A stretch of 64,000 nt of DNA from Cynocephalus volans (GCF_027409185.1 NC_084472.1:92582427-92646426), one strand, 5' to 3'; shown: positions 35,351 through 48,049, numbered from the stretch's first letter. Notes: generated from the sequence alone by a model not told the origin. Numbers and translations: made by a program.

Positions 35351-35685
35351 TTGTGGATTGGATTGTAAGGGCCCTGCCCTCCTGCATAAATAAATTTATG
35401 AATTGAGTAATGGATAAATGGGTTATTATGGGTGTGAATTGGTAGTTTTATAAGGTGGGCAAAGGAAAATACTCTTCTTATTCTCACCATGTGATTTTCT
35501 CCATCACCCCAGGACTCTGTAGAGAGTTCTCATCAAGAAGAAAGCCCTCATCAGATGTGCTCCCTGGACCTTGGACTTTATGACCTCCAAAACTGTAAAA
35601 AATAAAATAAAATGTTTTCTCTATAAATTTCCTAATTTCAGGTATTCTGTTATCAGTGACAGAAGACAAGTCATGTGTTGAGAAT
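35351..35685 (+). mobile_element. MaLR 3' LTR (5' part deleted)
   Basis: Shares with 33980-34285 the run attatgggtgtgaattggta, ttctcaccatgtgattt-like text, tccctggaccttggactt and ctccaaaactgtaaaaaata. It lacks the first part of the LTR. Confidence 0.75.
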
Positions 35686-35714
35686 GTTAGAGAAACACTA
35701 AATGATATATAGTG

Positions 35715-35985
35715 AGGTAGTTAAGTACTTGCATTCAGGTGCTGAGCTACCTAGGTTCAAATTCTGGCTTTGACACTTACTAGCTCTGTGATATTGAACA
35801 AAATGCTTACCTCTCTGTGCTTTCTGTTCTTCACCTATAAAAACAGAAATTATAATAGTACATTATCATTGTTATCATTACTATGATGACTCTGAGTTAA
35901 TGTGTAACTCAAGTTATAAACAATTTAGCATGCATATGGAACTTAAACAGTGCATGGCATCTAATAAACAATATATAAATGTCTG
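35715..35985 (+). repeat. MIR SINE, long copy
   Basis: Almost complete MIR order: gaggtagttaagtacttgca, aggttcaaattctggctttg, cacttactagctctgtgata, then 3' acagtgcatggcatctaata. Confidence 0.8.
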
Positions 35986-36029
35986 TTATCAAGATGAAAT
36001 TCATAAGTGATAAGAAGCATTCTAGAGCC

Positions 36030-36480
36030 TTGTTGGGACACTGAGGTCACACACCTCCTCCCGGGGCAGAGAACTAGTCACGACCCCACCCACATACGCG
36101 TCTGTAATCTGTTGAAAACATTCGCCTGGACAAGAGAGATAAAGACAGCGCCTGACGGAAGCTGCCGGGGAGTGGCCAAGGAAAGACATAGTTTAAAATT
36201 ATTGGATAAAAGATATTTCTGCGCTCATGCTCACCGCGTGATTGCAATAGCAAAGCATTAGAGCAAGATGCATGTTCACATGACCTTTAAGATGACAGGT
36301 TGAAGTTAGGAAATCCCCTTGCCATATGCTTATAAAAGCAGGTGTTTGTGTGGAAATAAACGGAGCTGCTTGATGGAACCCCTGCCGCGTCTGAGTGTCT
36401 CTCTGTGGGGCTGAACAGGCGGGCGGCAGACTCACCTTCCTCCCGGGCTCTCCTGGCCACTAGGGTGGCAGGAGTCATCC
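36030..36480 (+). mobile_element. ERV LTR (probably solo), with promoter and poly-A motifs
   Basis: CpG-containing block between AT-rich flanks. It has a TATA-like tataaaag (36331-36338), a polyadenylation signal aataaa (36355-36360) about 20 bp downstream, then a G/C-rich U5-like part. This R-U5 layout (TATA and poly-A signal very close together, as in beta- and some gamma-retroviral LTRs) suggests an LTR that is younger than the MaLRs. Exact TG/CA ends were not determined and no adjacent gag was seen. Confidence 0.55.
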
Positions 36481-36489
36481 TACCAGTTC

Positions 36490-37630
36490 CCTCTCTTGGC
36501 ATCCTGTGGTGGGGGGATAAAAGGGGTTACTGGGAGGTTCAGGCCCGCTGCCCCTGAGCCCCCACAGAGTCTTAAGTACCTTCCATGGCTGGAGCACATT
36601 TTTCTTTTGTTCAGAAGTATTTGAGGAAAATTGATAAAGAAGAAAAATCCATGTTTTACTGCTTGTCTCATCATCAATCAGAGCACATTTATTAATTGTC
36701 TCTCCACTGTGCCAGGCATGATCATTATCAAGTTAGACAACAGCATTTATTACCCAGCCCTGTGTGCAGGTGTAGGAAGGAGTGTTTATTAAATGTTCAC
36801 TTTCACATTGTTTATCAGTTTCTTTCCAAAGCTAGTAAAAAGGCAGAGTCCCTATTCTAAAATAAAATCATAACTTACAGTTATATAATAATGAAGGTAC
36901 TGTGGCTTTGGATAGCACCCTGCACAGTGTGAATTCCAACTCATCATTGATGATAGACATGTTCTTCCTATTACTTAGCACTTAGAATGATACTTCTATA
37001 GACCAGTTAGCAGCATTATACTGTACAGGTGCAATGCACTTGAGACTATAATATTGATCATCTCAGTTTGTCTTCCATTCTCTGCAAACAGAAGTGTCCA
37101 CAGTCAAGGACCTTCTTACTGTTAACTTGTGTTCTGTTTCATCATTGTAAGAACCATTCAGTTAGAATAGATACAGTGACGACTAAGGTACAGGCATGAA
37201 ATGAAACACGGCAGGACAAAGGGTATTTCTAAAAGGCTGTTTACGAGTGGTTCTGAATACCACTGTCTACCTTTATTTCAGGGGCTTTGTTCAACACTAA
37301 AGCTGAGACAATGGCGGAAGGCCAAACGATGTTCATCGTGACTTTGAGTTGAACTGATCTATTGTAAATTTTTAATAAACATTGCAAAACTTAGGATCTT
37401 GATAAATTTTCTTAACACAAACCAAAAGACCTTAATTTCAGTTTTTGATTGGTATGCCAACTAGAAGACTACTCCTATTTAACTTTTTTGTGTGCAAGAT
37501 GTGAAACCAGTGAGAGTGATACCTGCTTTCTTACTGATAAAAGTTAGTTAATCTGTCTTTCAAAGCAAGACACAATTAAATTTTTAATTTTTTAATTTTT
37601 AAAATATGCTCACTCTTTATATACTGGATT
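36490..37630. other. Intergenic, no gene seen
   Basis: A weak L2-like antisense piece at 36680-36740 (ttattaattgtctctccact and gtgccaggcatgatcattat); the rest is unassigned. Confidence 0.45.
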
Positions 37631-37639
37631 TAAATATAA

Positions 37640-39215
<1,576 letters not shown>

Positions 39216-39499
39216 TTTTGGAATAATCAATTTTATCTTTTATAGTTAATATGATAACAAATTACTTAAAACTAAAACTCAGGTCTAAAACTCTGAAATA
39301 TCTAACTGGAATTCTGAATTTCTAGTAGAAATACTAATTTGTTCCATAATCTTCCAGAAGCTCTTACCCCCAAGAAGAGATTCAAGTACATTCTCTTAGA
39401 TATAATCCACCCCCTTCCCAGATTTCCCAGTTTGTATGTTAAAAGCCTCTCAACCTAGAGCATATAATGTTTTCAAAATGTCTATTTATTTATCTTTTT

Positions 39500-39760
39500 C
39501 TTTGTTCAACAAATAATCAATGTCCACCTCATATTTACCAGGCACTGTTCTATGAACTAGGAGTAGAACAGTAAGAAAGACACACCAGATTCCTGCTATT
39601 GTAAAGCTTATATGATAACGAGGGGAGAGTGGCAATGCATAAGTAACCAAATACATAAACAAAATACTCTCAGGTTGTGATTAATACTGTGAAAATAGTT
39701 AAATAATAAATAAATAATATTGCAGAGAGTGCCTAAGTTAGATAGAGCTGCCTTGTATAG
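39500..39760 (-). repeat. L2 LINE 3' fragment, antisense
   Basis: tttgttcaacaaataatcaa, ccaggcactgttctatgaac and gagtagaacagtaagaaaga are the reverse complement of the L2 end. Confidence 0.65.
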
Positions 39761-39929
39761 CATCACTGAAGAGGAACATTTGCATTGTGGCCCAAATGAT
39801 GAAAAGGACCCAACTATGATGACATCTGGAGGAAGAGTTAGTGTAATTGTTAGAATATTCTTAATTTGATAAATAGTTGTTAAAAGTCACAATTCGGAGA
39901 CAAAAAAAAAAAAATATGACTTTATCCTA

Positions 39930-40135
39930 GTACTGTGATCTAATGTTTGTCCCCTCCACAGCTCAAATGGGTACTTGATTCCCAATATGACAGTATTGAA
40001 AGGTAGTGAGAGGTGATTGGATCATGAGGACTATGCCTTCATAAATGGATTAATTAATAACTCATTAATTCATGCTTAATGAGTTAATGGTTTAATGGAT
40101 AATCATGAGGGTGGACTGGGGGATTTTTTTTTTTT
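39930..40135 (+). mobile_element. MaLR LTR, left part
   Basis: ctgtgatctaatgtttgtcc through gaggtgattggatcatgagg and the repeated attaat words match the LTR at 33815. Interrupted at 40136 by L1 sequence; continues at about 40375. Confidence 0.7.
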
Positions 40136-40374
40136 TAATGTTTAGATAGAAAATTATTTTCTCAACATAGAAATGAAGAAAAAATCACAAATTAAATTTA
40201 AAGTCAATCGATAAGAAACAAATTTAACACTCAAAGTTCTTCTAATACAAAAAGAACTCTTAGAAGTGAATTAGAAAAATCTAAGCAGAAATTTGGTGAA
40301 GGACACGAGCAGATAAGTCACACACCCCAGAGAAACACATGTGACTAATAAATATATCCTAAGATGTTGTTGTC
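40136..40374 (+). mobile_element. Old L1 ORF2 fragment inserted in the MaLR LTR
   Basis: Sense L1-like order with aatacaaaaagaactcttag, attagaaaaatctaagcaga and cagataagtcacacacccca. Short and divergent. A T-run at 40127-40137 lies at its left edge. Confidence 0.5.
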
Positions 40375-40705
40375 GGGGAGTGTGGTGGGGCTGGCCCTCA
40401 GCTCCTGTCTCAGGACCCCAGGCGGCTGGCTCCATTGCTTGCCTGGTGGTCTGCACAAGGGGCTTTATGAGGAGAGCAAGTGAAAACGTTAGCAAGTGCT
40501 CTTGCCCAGCCCTCATGATGTGGTTGCCTGAGTTGCCACTTTACAGAGTTCACACCGAGACGAAGGCCCTCACCAGATGTGCCCCTTAAACCCTGGACCT
40601 CCCAGCCTCCAAAAGTGTAAGAAATGAATGTGATTTTCTCATAAATTATCCAGTTTCAGGTATTCTGTTATAAGCAATAGGAAACAGGCTAATATACCCG
40701 ATTTC
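40375..40705 (+). mobile_element. MaLR LTR, right part
   Basis: Ends with cctcccagcctccaaaagtg, ttatccagtttcaggtattc and taagcaataggaaacaggct, the same 3' end as the LTRs at 34285 and 35685. Its central portion is GC-rich and CpG-containing. Confidence 0.65.
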
Positions 40706-40759
40706 CAGAATTGTGCAACTTGATAAAAAGAAAGAATACACATCTTTAAAGTTCTCTGT

Positions 40760-41850
40760 GATGGCTTTTCTTTAGGCAGTCACTGAATTGAGAAATCTAA
40801 ATGCAGTGGGAGAAATTGAATCCCAGGGTGGCAGGGCCAAGGACAAGCACTCAGCTGCCAAAGGTAAGGTGGGCATGGTTACCATAAAAACAGCAGAGCC
40901 AAAGCAGCGATCAGAATAGTCTGACACGCATTGACCTATGGTATTGGCTAGTTGATTGTGGCGTTCTTATAAGTAAGATAGATAGGAAACCTACTAAAGT
41001 CTTACTAGATCTATATACGCAGAAAAGTTCTAGGTCAAGTGAAGAAAATTCTAACCTGAATCATAAAAACAGAGTCACAGCCCCTTCATTTCCAGACTTG
41101 AGCCAGTTTATAGACGCAGAACTCCTTGAATAAGGGGGAGGCTGGGTACCCTTAAGGAAGGATTCTGTTACACTGACAAAAATGTATACTGTTAATTTTT
41201 TCTCCCAGCCTTCCCCTGAGGGACCTATGGCCTTTTACCAGGGTAATTGTGTACTGGCAAAAAGAAAATAATCAGATCTTTTGGAGACTACTGGACACTG
41301 GCTCTGAACTGACACTAACTCCAGTAGACCCAAAATGTCACTGTGGCCTGCCAGTGTAGGGGGTTAAGGAGGTCAGCTGATCAATGAAGTTTTAGCTCAG
41401 GTCCTTCTTACAGTGGGTTCAGTGGGTTCCAGAACCTGTGATTATTTCCCCATATCTAAAATGCATGATTGGAATAGACAATATTTAGCATCTAGCAGAA
41501 TGCCCACATTAGTTCCCTGTTCTGTGGAGTAAGGGATGTTATGGTAAGAATGGCCAAGTGGAAGCCGCTAGAACTGCCTCTACCTCGAAAAATAGTAAAC
41601 CAAAAGTAATACCACATTTCTGGTGGGATTGCAGAGATTAGAGCCACTTTAGACTCGAAAGATGCAGAGGTGGTGATTCCCACCACATTTCCACTCGACA
41701 AGCCTATCTGGCCTGTGCAGAAGAGAGAATAAAAGTGGATTATATTCTGTGTTAATTAAGATGATGACTTCAATTGCAGCTGCTATACCAGATGTGGTTT
41801 TATTGCTTGAGCAAGTTAATATATCTCCTGGTATCTAGTTTTCAGCTGTT
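40760..41850 (+). pseudogene. ERV gag-pol remnant (protease to early RT), decayed
   Basis: Plus-strand frames contain a retropepsin-like active-site block at about 41291-41350 (LDTGSELTLTP, with the DTG triad). Downstream near 41570-41720 there is sequence consistent with the protease-RT linker and the start of RT. Frames shift several times and stops are frequent. The upstream part (40760-41150) lies where gag/NC would be. The 240-bp stretch that follows trails into non-ERV sequence. The ERV class was not assigned with confidence; no flanking LTR of the same element is certain. Confidence 0.6.
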
Positions 41851-42551
41851 GATTTGTCAAATTCTTTTTTTTTTTCATATCCATTAATAGAGAACTATAA
41901 CCAGCTGAGGTATTTGCTGAAGGCAAAAGGAATATAAAATGGTCAGTGGAAGAAGGTAGTTATAAAATACCAGTTATGACTATGTAACCAGTTACAGAAA
42001 TAAGGATTGTAGTTGGCATGAGTTTTTCCTTTTTATTTTGTCATAGTTATACTTATGTGTGTATAAAATATTTTCTTTTCTCCATTACCATCTTTCATGT
42101 AACATAAGATGCATTGACTTTATATCATAGTACTTAACTTATGAGACATCAAGAAGAAGAATAAATTTCATTTGAGGACTTTTCTCCACTTCTGGGGAAG
42201 GAACATTTTTGGTTACAGGAAACACATCATATTAGGCAATATTATGCCCTTGTTATTGTCTTTATTTGGAGATTAAGTATGATTTAAGGAGATGCCATGG
42301 CTGCCAAGTTGGCAAGGGGTGGACTTGTGATGGCTAATCTTATGTGTGAACTTGCCCAGTCACAGGGTGCCCAAACATTTGTCAAACACTATTCTGGACC
42401 TGTCTGAGAAAGTATTTTTGTGTGGGATTAACATCTAAATTGTTAGACTAAGTAAAGCAACTGCTCTTATTAATGTAGATGGGCCTTATGCAATCAGTTA
42501 AACATGTGAATATAATTAAAGGCTGATACTCCCCCAAATAAGAAATAAATT

Positions 42552-42615
42552 TTCTACCTGCTATTGAGCTGAAACATTAGCCCTTCTACCTGCTATTGAG
42601 CTGAAACATTAGCCC
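42552..42615 (+). repeat. 32-bp direct tandem duplication inside the LTR
   Basis: The unit ttctacctgctattgagctg plus 12 more bases (ending in attagccc) occurs twice without gap, at 42552-42583 and 42584-42615, identical by eye. Confidence 0.92.
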
Positions 42616-42798
42616 TTCCTGGTTCTCAAGCCCGTCAGCCTTCATGTTGCGACTACACTGTCAACTCTCCTGCTTCTCAAGTCTTTTGACTCAGGTTGGA
42701 ACTACACGAAAAGCTCTCCTGGGTCTCCAGCTTTCAGCCTCACCCTGTAGATCTTGGAACTTGTCAGTTTCCGTAATTGCATGAGCCAATTCCTTATT

Positions 42799-42842
42799 CA
42801 TTCTCTCTCTCTCTCTCTCTTTCTCCTCCCCCCTCCTCCCCC
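42799..42842. repeat. (TC)n and C-rich low-complexity tract
   Basis: ctctctctctctctctct followed by tttctcctcccccctcctcc. Confidence 0.9.
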
Positions 42843-42979
42843 AGCTTCATTTCTCTGGAGAACCATGACTAATACAATTATTTTACTTCTGTATATGTTG
42901 CTAATCCCTCAATTCATTATTATTATCTTTGCTTTGAACAACTACTAATCTTATAAAGAAATTAGTAAAAAAAAAAAAA

Positions 42980-43740
42980 AGTTTTATATTTACCAGCACA
43001 TTCTCTATTTCTGGCATTCTTCATTTCAGAGATCTGACTTCCATCTGATATTATTTTACTTTCTCCTGAAGAATTTTCTTTAACTTAACTCATAGTGAAT
43101 ATCTGCTGATAATAAACTCTCTCAGGTTTTGTTTGTTTGGAAAAGTCTTTATTTGCCTTCATTTTTGAAAATCCAATTTTTCCTAGTTATATAATTCTAG
43201 CTTAACAGTATTTTTCTGTCAACACTTTTAAGATATCTTTCCATTGTCTTTTTTCTCACATTATTTTTGATAAGAAGGCAGAGAGCATTACTATCATTGT
43301 TTCCTTAAATACATGCACATTTTATTCTATGGCTGCTTGTAAAATGTTCTCTTTGCCAATAATTTTCAGAATTTTATTATCATGTGCCTTGGTGAAGGTT
43401 TTTTTCTTTTGTGACTGGTAAGGGGATCGTAACCCTTAGCTTGGTGTCTTCAGCACCGCGCTCAGCCAGTGGGCGCACTGGCGATCCCTATATAGGATCC
43501 AAACCTGCGGCCTCGGCGCTCCCAGTGCCGCACTCTCCCGAGTGAGCCACGGGGTTGGCCCGGTGCAGTTTTCTTTATGTTAACCCTGACTGGGAGTTGT
43601 TGAGTTTCTTGGAGTAGCGTGTGTATAATTTTCATCAAATTTAGACATTTTTAATGTGTACATTTTCTCCCATCTGTCTTCAGGGATTGTAATTTTATGT
43701 ATGTTAATCCACTAGACATTTTTCTCTAGGTGTCAGTCTC
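42980..43740 (-). mobile_element. Old L1/HAL1 ORF1-region fragment, antisense
   Basis: Antisense pattern: ggttttgtttgtttggaaaa, tctttatttgccttcatttt, gccttggtgaaggttt, then after the SINE ggagttgttgagtttcttgg. It is interrupted at 43399-43561 by a dimeric SINE. Confidence 0.55.
43399..43561 (-). mobile_element. Dimeric tRNA-Ile SINE (CYN/t-SINE type)
   Basis: On the minus strand two tRNA-like units follow each other. The first runs from 43561 to about 43490, with gtggctcactcgggagagtg and ggtttggatcc. The second runs to 43411, with ggctgagcgcggtgctgaag and gggttacgatcc. A short A/G-rich tail follows (43399-43410 on plus). The linker is tatataggg. Flanking ggtgaaggtt (43391) and ggtgcagttt (43562) may be a short target duplication. 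CpG-rich compared with neighbours, suggesting a relatively young copy. Confidence 0.88.
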
Positions 43741-43769
43741 TGAAGGTTTGGAGAAAGATTAATAGTATA

Positions 43770-45500
43770 AGTTTCAGTAGTGTACCAGGGTCCTTCCTCA
43801 AGAGGACTTGGTCACCTTCTAATTCAAAGGGTTCTGGGTCTGTAAACTGGCTCAAGTCTGGAAATTAATTGAGAGGCCATGACACCTTGTTTTTTATTAT
43901 TTGAATTAGACTTTTGTTCACTTGACCTAGAAGTTTTCTGCTTACACCAATCAAGTAAGAATCTAGTAGGCTTCTTATATGTTTGACTTCTAGGAACACC
44001 ACGGTTAACTAGCCAATGCCATAGATCTATGTGATTCAGACTCTTCTGATTATTGCTTTGCCTCTGTTGTCCATTATGGTAACTCACCCACCTTGCCTTT
44101 GTCAGTTGAGTGCTGCCAGTTGGCCCCTGCCACCCCAGGATCCAATTAGTTCCATTGCATTTAAGTCTTCCTATTGAGTGACAGCAGTTCCCACTGTCAG
44201 GTACAGTCTGCAGAGAAGACTAATAACGGAGCTCTTCAGGGATGCTGGAGCTCACCTCACAAATCTATTTCTCAAGACCTTGGTGAAATGCATGTCTTCT
44301 GGAGCCTCTAGGTTTCACATGAAAAAAACATTTTAGCATTCCAATATCCCTAAGCCATTGAATCCCTTCCTCTCCAACTAACCAAGGGAGATCAGACATC
44401 TCTAACTCACTCACAGTGGGCCATATCTTGATCCATATTTCAGCCAACCAACCAAACTGTTAGCACCTTTCTTAATTCACCAAGCTGCAACATTAAATGT
44501 AGAATCTCTGCTTGGGGGACCCATACCAATAAATTTGGCATGATTCTACTTTATGTTTCTTCTACCGTTATCTCATATTCTTAATGTCCATTCCCATACA
44601 TGTTATACAGATTTCTGTCTATATAAATTAGAAAACTCAAGTAGTTCTTTTGGAATGTAGTACACCTCCTCATGGGTCACTCTTTATACCTTAACTTTAG
44701 GGGCCTGCTGGACCTCAAGTCTTGTTATAGCTCTAGAATCAAAAACAGGTGGTAGAGGTGGATCCTGAAGACAATCAACATTGTCTTGCTTGATAAGTGC
44801 TTCAGGGGAAGCCATTACTGTTTCCATAGTCAATGCAGAGTTAACACCCTCAGAGAGAGGTGGAAAGGCCATTGCCTCTGGGGATGGAGGTAGGGAGTTC
44901 ATTTCTGGCAAACAAGACTCTTTGGGATTTAGGGGTTCAATATCCTCAACCTCATCAGTGTCTTCCCACACATTCCCATCCCAACTTGCAGGATCCCATA
45001 TTTTTTCCCAACCAATGTCCTCACTTTAACCATAGATACCACAAGAGGCTGAGAACTCAACTGTCATTGCAGTTCAGCCACTGATATAATAAACACTTGT
45101 GTTTGATGTTTGATTTTCAGCAATTTCAGACCTGGAGAGAAGATTCTGACCCAGAGCACACTTAGAAACTTTCAGGTGATCTATGTGTTACTTGAATCAA
45201 GAATTCAAATACTTGAGCTCTTCTTTTTCTTTCATCACTTTGCGCAGAAGTCCTAGGAGCAGCCAACCAATGTCATTATATTCCTTGGATTTCCACAAAT
45301 ACTCAGAGGTGTCATGTAGGGAGTCCCTAAACCCCTTGCCTCTTACAAGTGGTGAATTAAAAGTATCAAATGGATTTATTTTGCAAATTTTTCAAACAGT
45401 TGATGCCTATGAACTACCAGTGCTCTATTATTAGAAGTCAAGCTATTAGCATTTTGGGGTCTGAAGCCCTGAAACCAAAAGATTCTTTAAGATTCTGTTT
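43770..45500 (-). pseudogene. ERVL gag-region remnant, antisense
   Basis: Minus-strand DNA between the antisense LTR (45529-46076) and the old L1. Two open stretches remain: 44684-44971 (acidic, proline-rich, 95 codons) and 43824-44087 (87 codons, with HIDLWHWLVNRGVPRSQ). The second resembles the C-terminal part of ERVL-type gag. The rest is broken by stops. The position directly downstream of the LTR and PBS in the same orientation supports a gag identity. No pol is present. Confidence 0.6.
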
Positions 45501-45508
45501 CTCTAGAG

Positions 45509-45526
45509 CCACTCCTGATACCCAAA
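45509..45526 (-). other. ERVL primer-binding site (tRNA-Leu type)
   Basis: The minus strand reads tttgggtatcaggagtgg, starting two bases downstream of the LTR end. This position and sequence type are those of ERVL primer-binding sites; the tRNA identity is family knowledge. Confidence 0.65.
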
Positions 45527-45528
45527 TC

Positions 45529-46076
45529 TGTATTAGTCAGGGTTCTCCAGAGACAGAACCAATAGGATATGCATATAAATATATGACAGGGGATATATTA
45601 GGGGAATTGTCTCACATGATTATAAAGGCCGAGGAGTCCCATGACAGGCCATCTGCAAACTGGATGCTGGTGGTATGGCTCAGTCCCAGTCTGGAAGCCT
45701 CAGAACTGGGGAAGACGATGGTGTGATTGTCAGTCTGAGGTCAAAGGCCTTAGAGCCAGAGGTGCAACCGGTGTAAGTCTTGGAACCTAAAGGCTGAAGA
45801 GTCTCAAGTTCAAATGTCCATGGACAGGAAAGAAGAATGTATCCCAGCTCATGCAGAAATAGAACAAGAGGTTCACCTTTTTCTGTTTCTGTTCTCCCTG
45901 GGCTCCAAGCAAGTTGGATGGTGCCCGCCCATACTGAGGGCAGATCTTTCCCACCCAGTCTACTCAGGCAGTCTCTTCTGAAAACACCCTCATGGGCATA
46001 CCCCAAAATGATGCTTTACCAGTTGTCTATGTATTCCTCAATCTAATCAAGGTGACACCTAAAATTAACCATCACA
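45529..46076 (-). mobile_element. ERVL-type (MLT2-like) 5' LTR, antisense
   Basis: Plus strand starts tgtattagtcagggttctcc and ends aattaaccatcaca, so on the minus strand the LTR begins TGTGATGG and ends TAATACA. 548 bp. The ORFs of 118 and 108 codons read across it are LTR shadows. Confidence 0.82.
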
Positions 46077-46299
46077 CAAACCCTGAGTTTTACAAACTTA
46101 TTCTGAATTTTCTTTTTTTGTTCATGGATTTTTCCCTGCTTAAAATAGGTTTCTCCTTTTTACATAAGACCTAGCCCCAGGTCTTTTTTATTCTTAAATC
46201 CTTTCCATCCACCTCAACCTACAGTAACTTCTCTGCATTTCCGTTGCACTCATTATATGCCACCTTTGCCATTCATAGGACATGATATGATCTGAGAGG

Positions 46300-46515
46300 T
46301 AGTACAGTATGGCAAATAAGAGCATTGACCCAGGAGATAGATTGGCTGGATTCATGATCTATCTCTACCATTTCTTTGATCTTTGTCCTCAATATTCTTA
46401 TATATAAAATAAGAATTATCATAATAATTGCAACCATCCTGCAGTGTTTTTTTAATTATTAAATCAGTTAATATATGTAAAGTGCTTAAGCAGATGCCTG
46501 GCACATTAGTAGTCA
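46300..46515 (+). repeat. MIR SINE fragment
   Basis: Degenerate core, then aagaattatcataataattg and taaatcagttaatatatgta, agtgcttaagcagatgcctg, the MIR 3' part. Confidence 0.65.
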
Positions 46516-46563
46516 TAATATAATACATTTATCCACCAAATTATATTATATATAAGCATTATT

Positions 46564-46565
<2 letters not shown>

Positions 46566-46614
<49 letters not shown>
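46566..46614. repeat. (TG)n microsatellite
   Basis: About 24 uninterrupted TG dinucleotides. Confidence 0.96.
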
Positions 46615-46616
<2 letters not shown>

Positions 46617-46739
46617 GTTTTGTTGTTGTTATATAACTTCTCATTTTACTAGATGGTACGCTTCAAAGACCTGGGCCCATGTTCGCTGTCTTTCTATGCT
46701 CAATTCCTAACACAGTGTATCCTTGATGAACATTTTGGG

Positions 46740-47710
46740 TTGTGATGTTTTCATTTTAAGACTTGCCTCAATTTTTAGAAAAAGTAAAACATTATTTATA
46801 GAAAGTTTTAGTGGTCATGTACTTTTGCCTTGAATCAAAAAAAGAGTTTCGAAGTTTTATGTATCTAATGAAAAAATCATAAAAAGTTTTCATCAGATGA
46901 AAAAAGAATTACATTTTCATATGTATTTTATAAGTTCAATGGGAGAAAAGTTCAAATAAAAAAATGCTGAAAACTCTCTTCTGTTTCCACAGTAATGCAG
47001 TTTTGGAGTCTGGAGATTCAGCAGATATATAATTTATTGTAGCAAAGTGAATAATCTCAATTGCTGCTTTGCCTTTTTCCTCCTAACTCTAAAGGGGGTC
47101 ATTTCTTTTATAAATAATGATATGCAGTAAGGTTAAGTTTTGAAAAGGGCATTATTTCAATTTATACTTATTAAGAATCCATGAAAAATTCTTTGTGCTA
47201 GCAATGATAAACCCACAAAGCAAGTTTTAAGACAAAATTCCTCATAATCCTTTGCCAGTGTGTAAACATAGCTTAGCAAATAAAAAATGACTGTAGTTTC
47301 TGCACCATTTATGAACTATATTAGTATTTTTTTTCCCATGGGGCTTTTATAAAAGCCAAATTTAGTCAATAAGTAGAATTTGAGATAGTTTTTTCCATGG
47401 CTGAAAACACATTATAAACTCAAAAAAGAAGATAAATGTGGAAAAATAGAATACTATAGAAAATGTACGGCAGCATATAAATGGTTTGCTTTAGCACAAG
47501 ATTTTTTTAAAAAATGAATCTTAAAGCAGAAACCCTCTACTGATGTAGAGAGAGCTTTCATTTAAATACAAGATTGGTATTTGGGGGATTTAGGATTACA
47601 TTTAGAATATTATACTTTGTTATTTCTTTTTTGTTTCAGCCTTATAGAAATATGATTGAGAAGTAAAAATTGTGTATATTTAAGAAGTACACATGGTGCT
47701 TTATATAAGT
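46740..47710. other. AT-rich intergenic, no gene seen
   Basis: Low GC, no ORF or known repeat recognised. Confidence 0.5.
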
Positions 47711-47714
47711 ATAT

Positions 47715-48045
47715 GACTTGAACCCTGAATAATGTGTGAGTTAGGGGCACCAGCATCCCCATGAAGTTAAAAATCCATGAATAACTTATGGCTCCCAAAA
47801 TACTTTATTACTAATAGCCTACTGGTGTCTAAAAGCCTTAAGAATAACATAATTGCTTAACACATATTTTGTATGTTACATGTATTATATACTGCATTCT
47901 GACATTAAAGTAAGCTAGAAAAAACATGTTATTAAGAAAATCATAAGAAAAAGAAAATACATTTGTAGTTTATTTTTAAAATTTTTATATAAGTGGATAT
48001 GTGGAATTTAAACCTGTGTATATACAAAGACCAACTCTATATTCA
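47715..48045. mobile_element. DNA-transposon relic (Tigger-like)
   Basis: The left end tgacttgaaccctgaataatg and right part ggaatttaaacctgtgtata are degenerate inverted ends. The interior has tactaatagcctactggtgt, aacacatattttgtatgtta and attaagaaaatcataagaaa, seen in a common mammalian DNA-transposon family. Confidence 0.6.
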
Positions 48046-48049
48046 ATAA

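Larger units (their letters stand above)
42326..42876 (+). mobile_element. ERVL-type (MLT2-like) LTR, sense
   Basis: Starts tgtgatggctaatcttatgt and ends gagaaccatgactaataca, the TG...CA ends of a 551-bp ERVL LTR. A 32-bp direct duplication sits at 42552-42615 and a CT-rich tract at 42799-42842. A 548-bp LTR of the same type but opposite orientation lies at 45529-46076. Confidence 0.75.

Noticed and set aside
43824..44971. Acidic minus-strand ORFs as a domesticated gag gene
   Set aside because: Two short open pieces separated by stops; no continuous frame to suggest domestication.
45370..46006. ORFs of 118 (plus) and 108 (minus) codons
   Set aside because: Both cross the MLT2-like LTR and have no domain.
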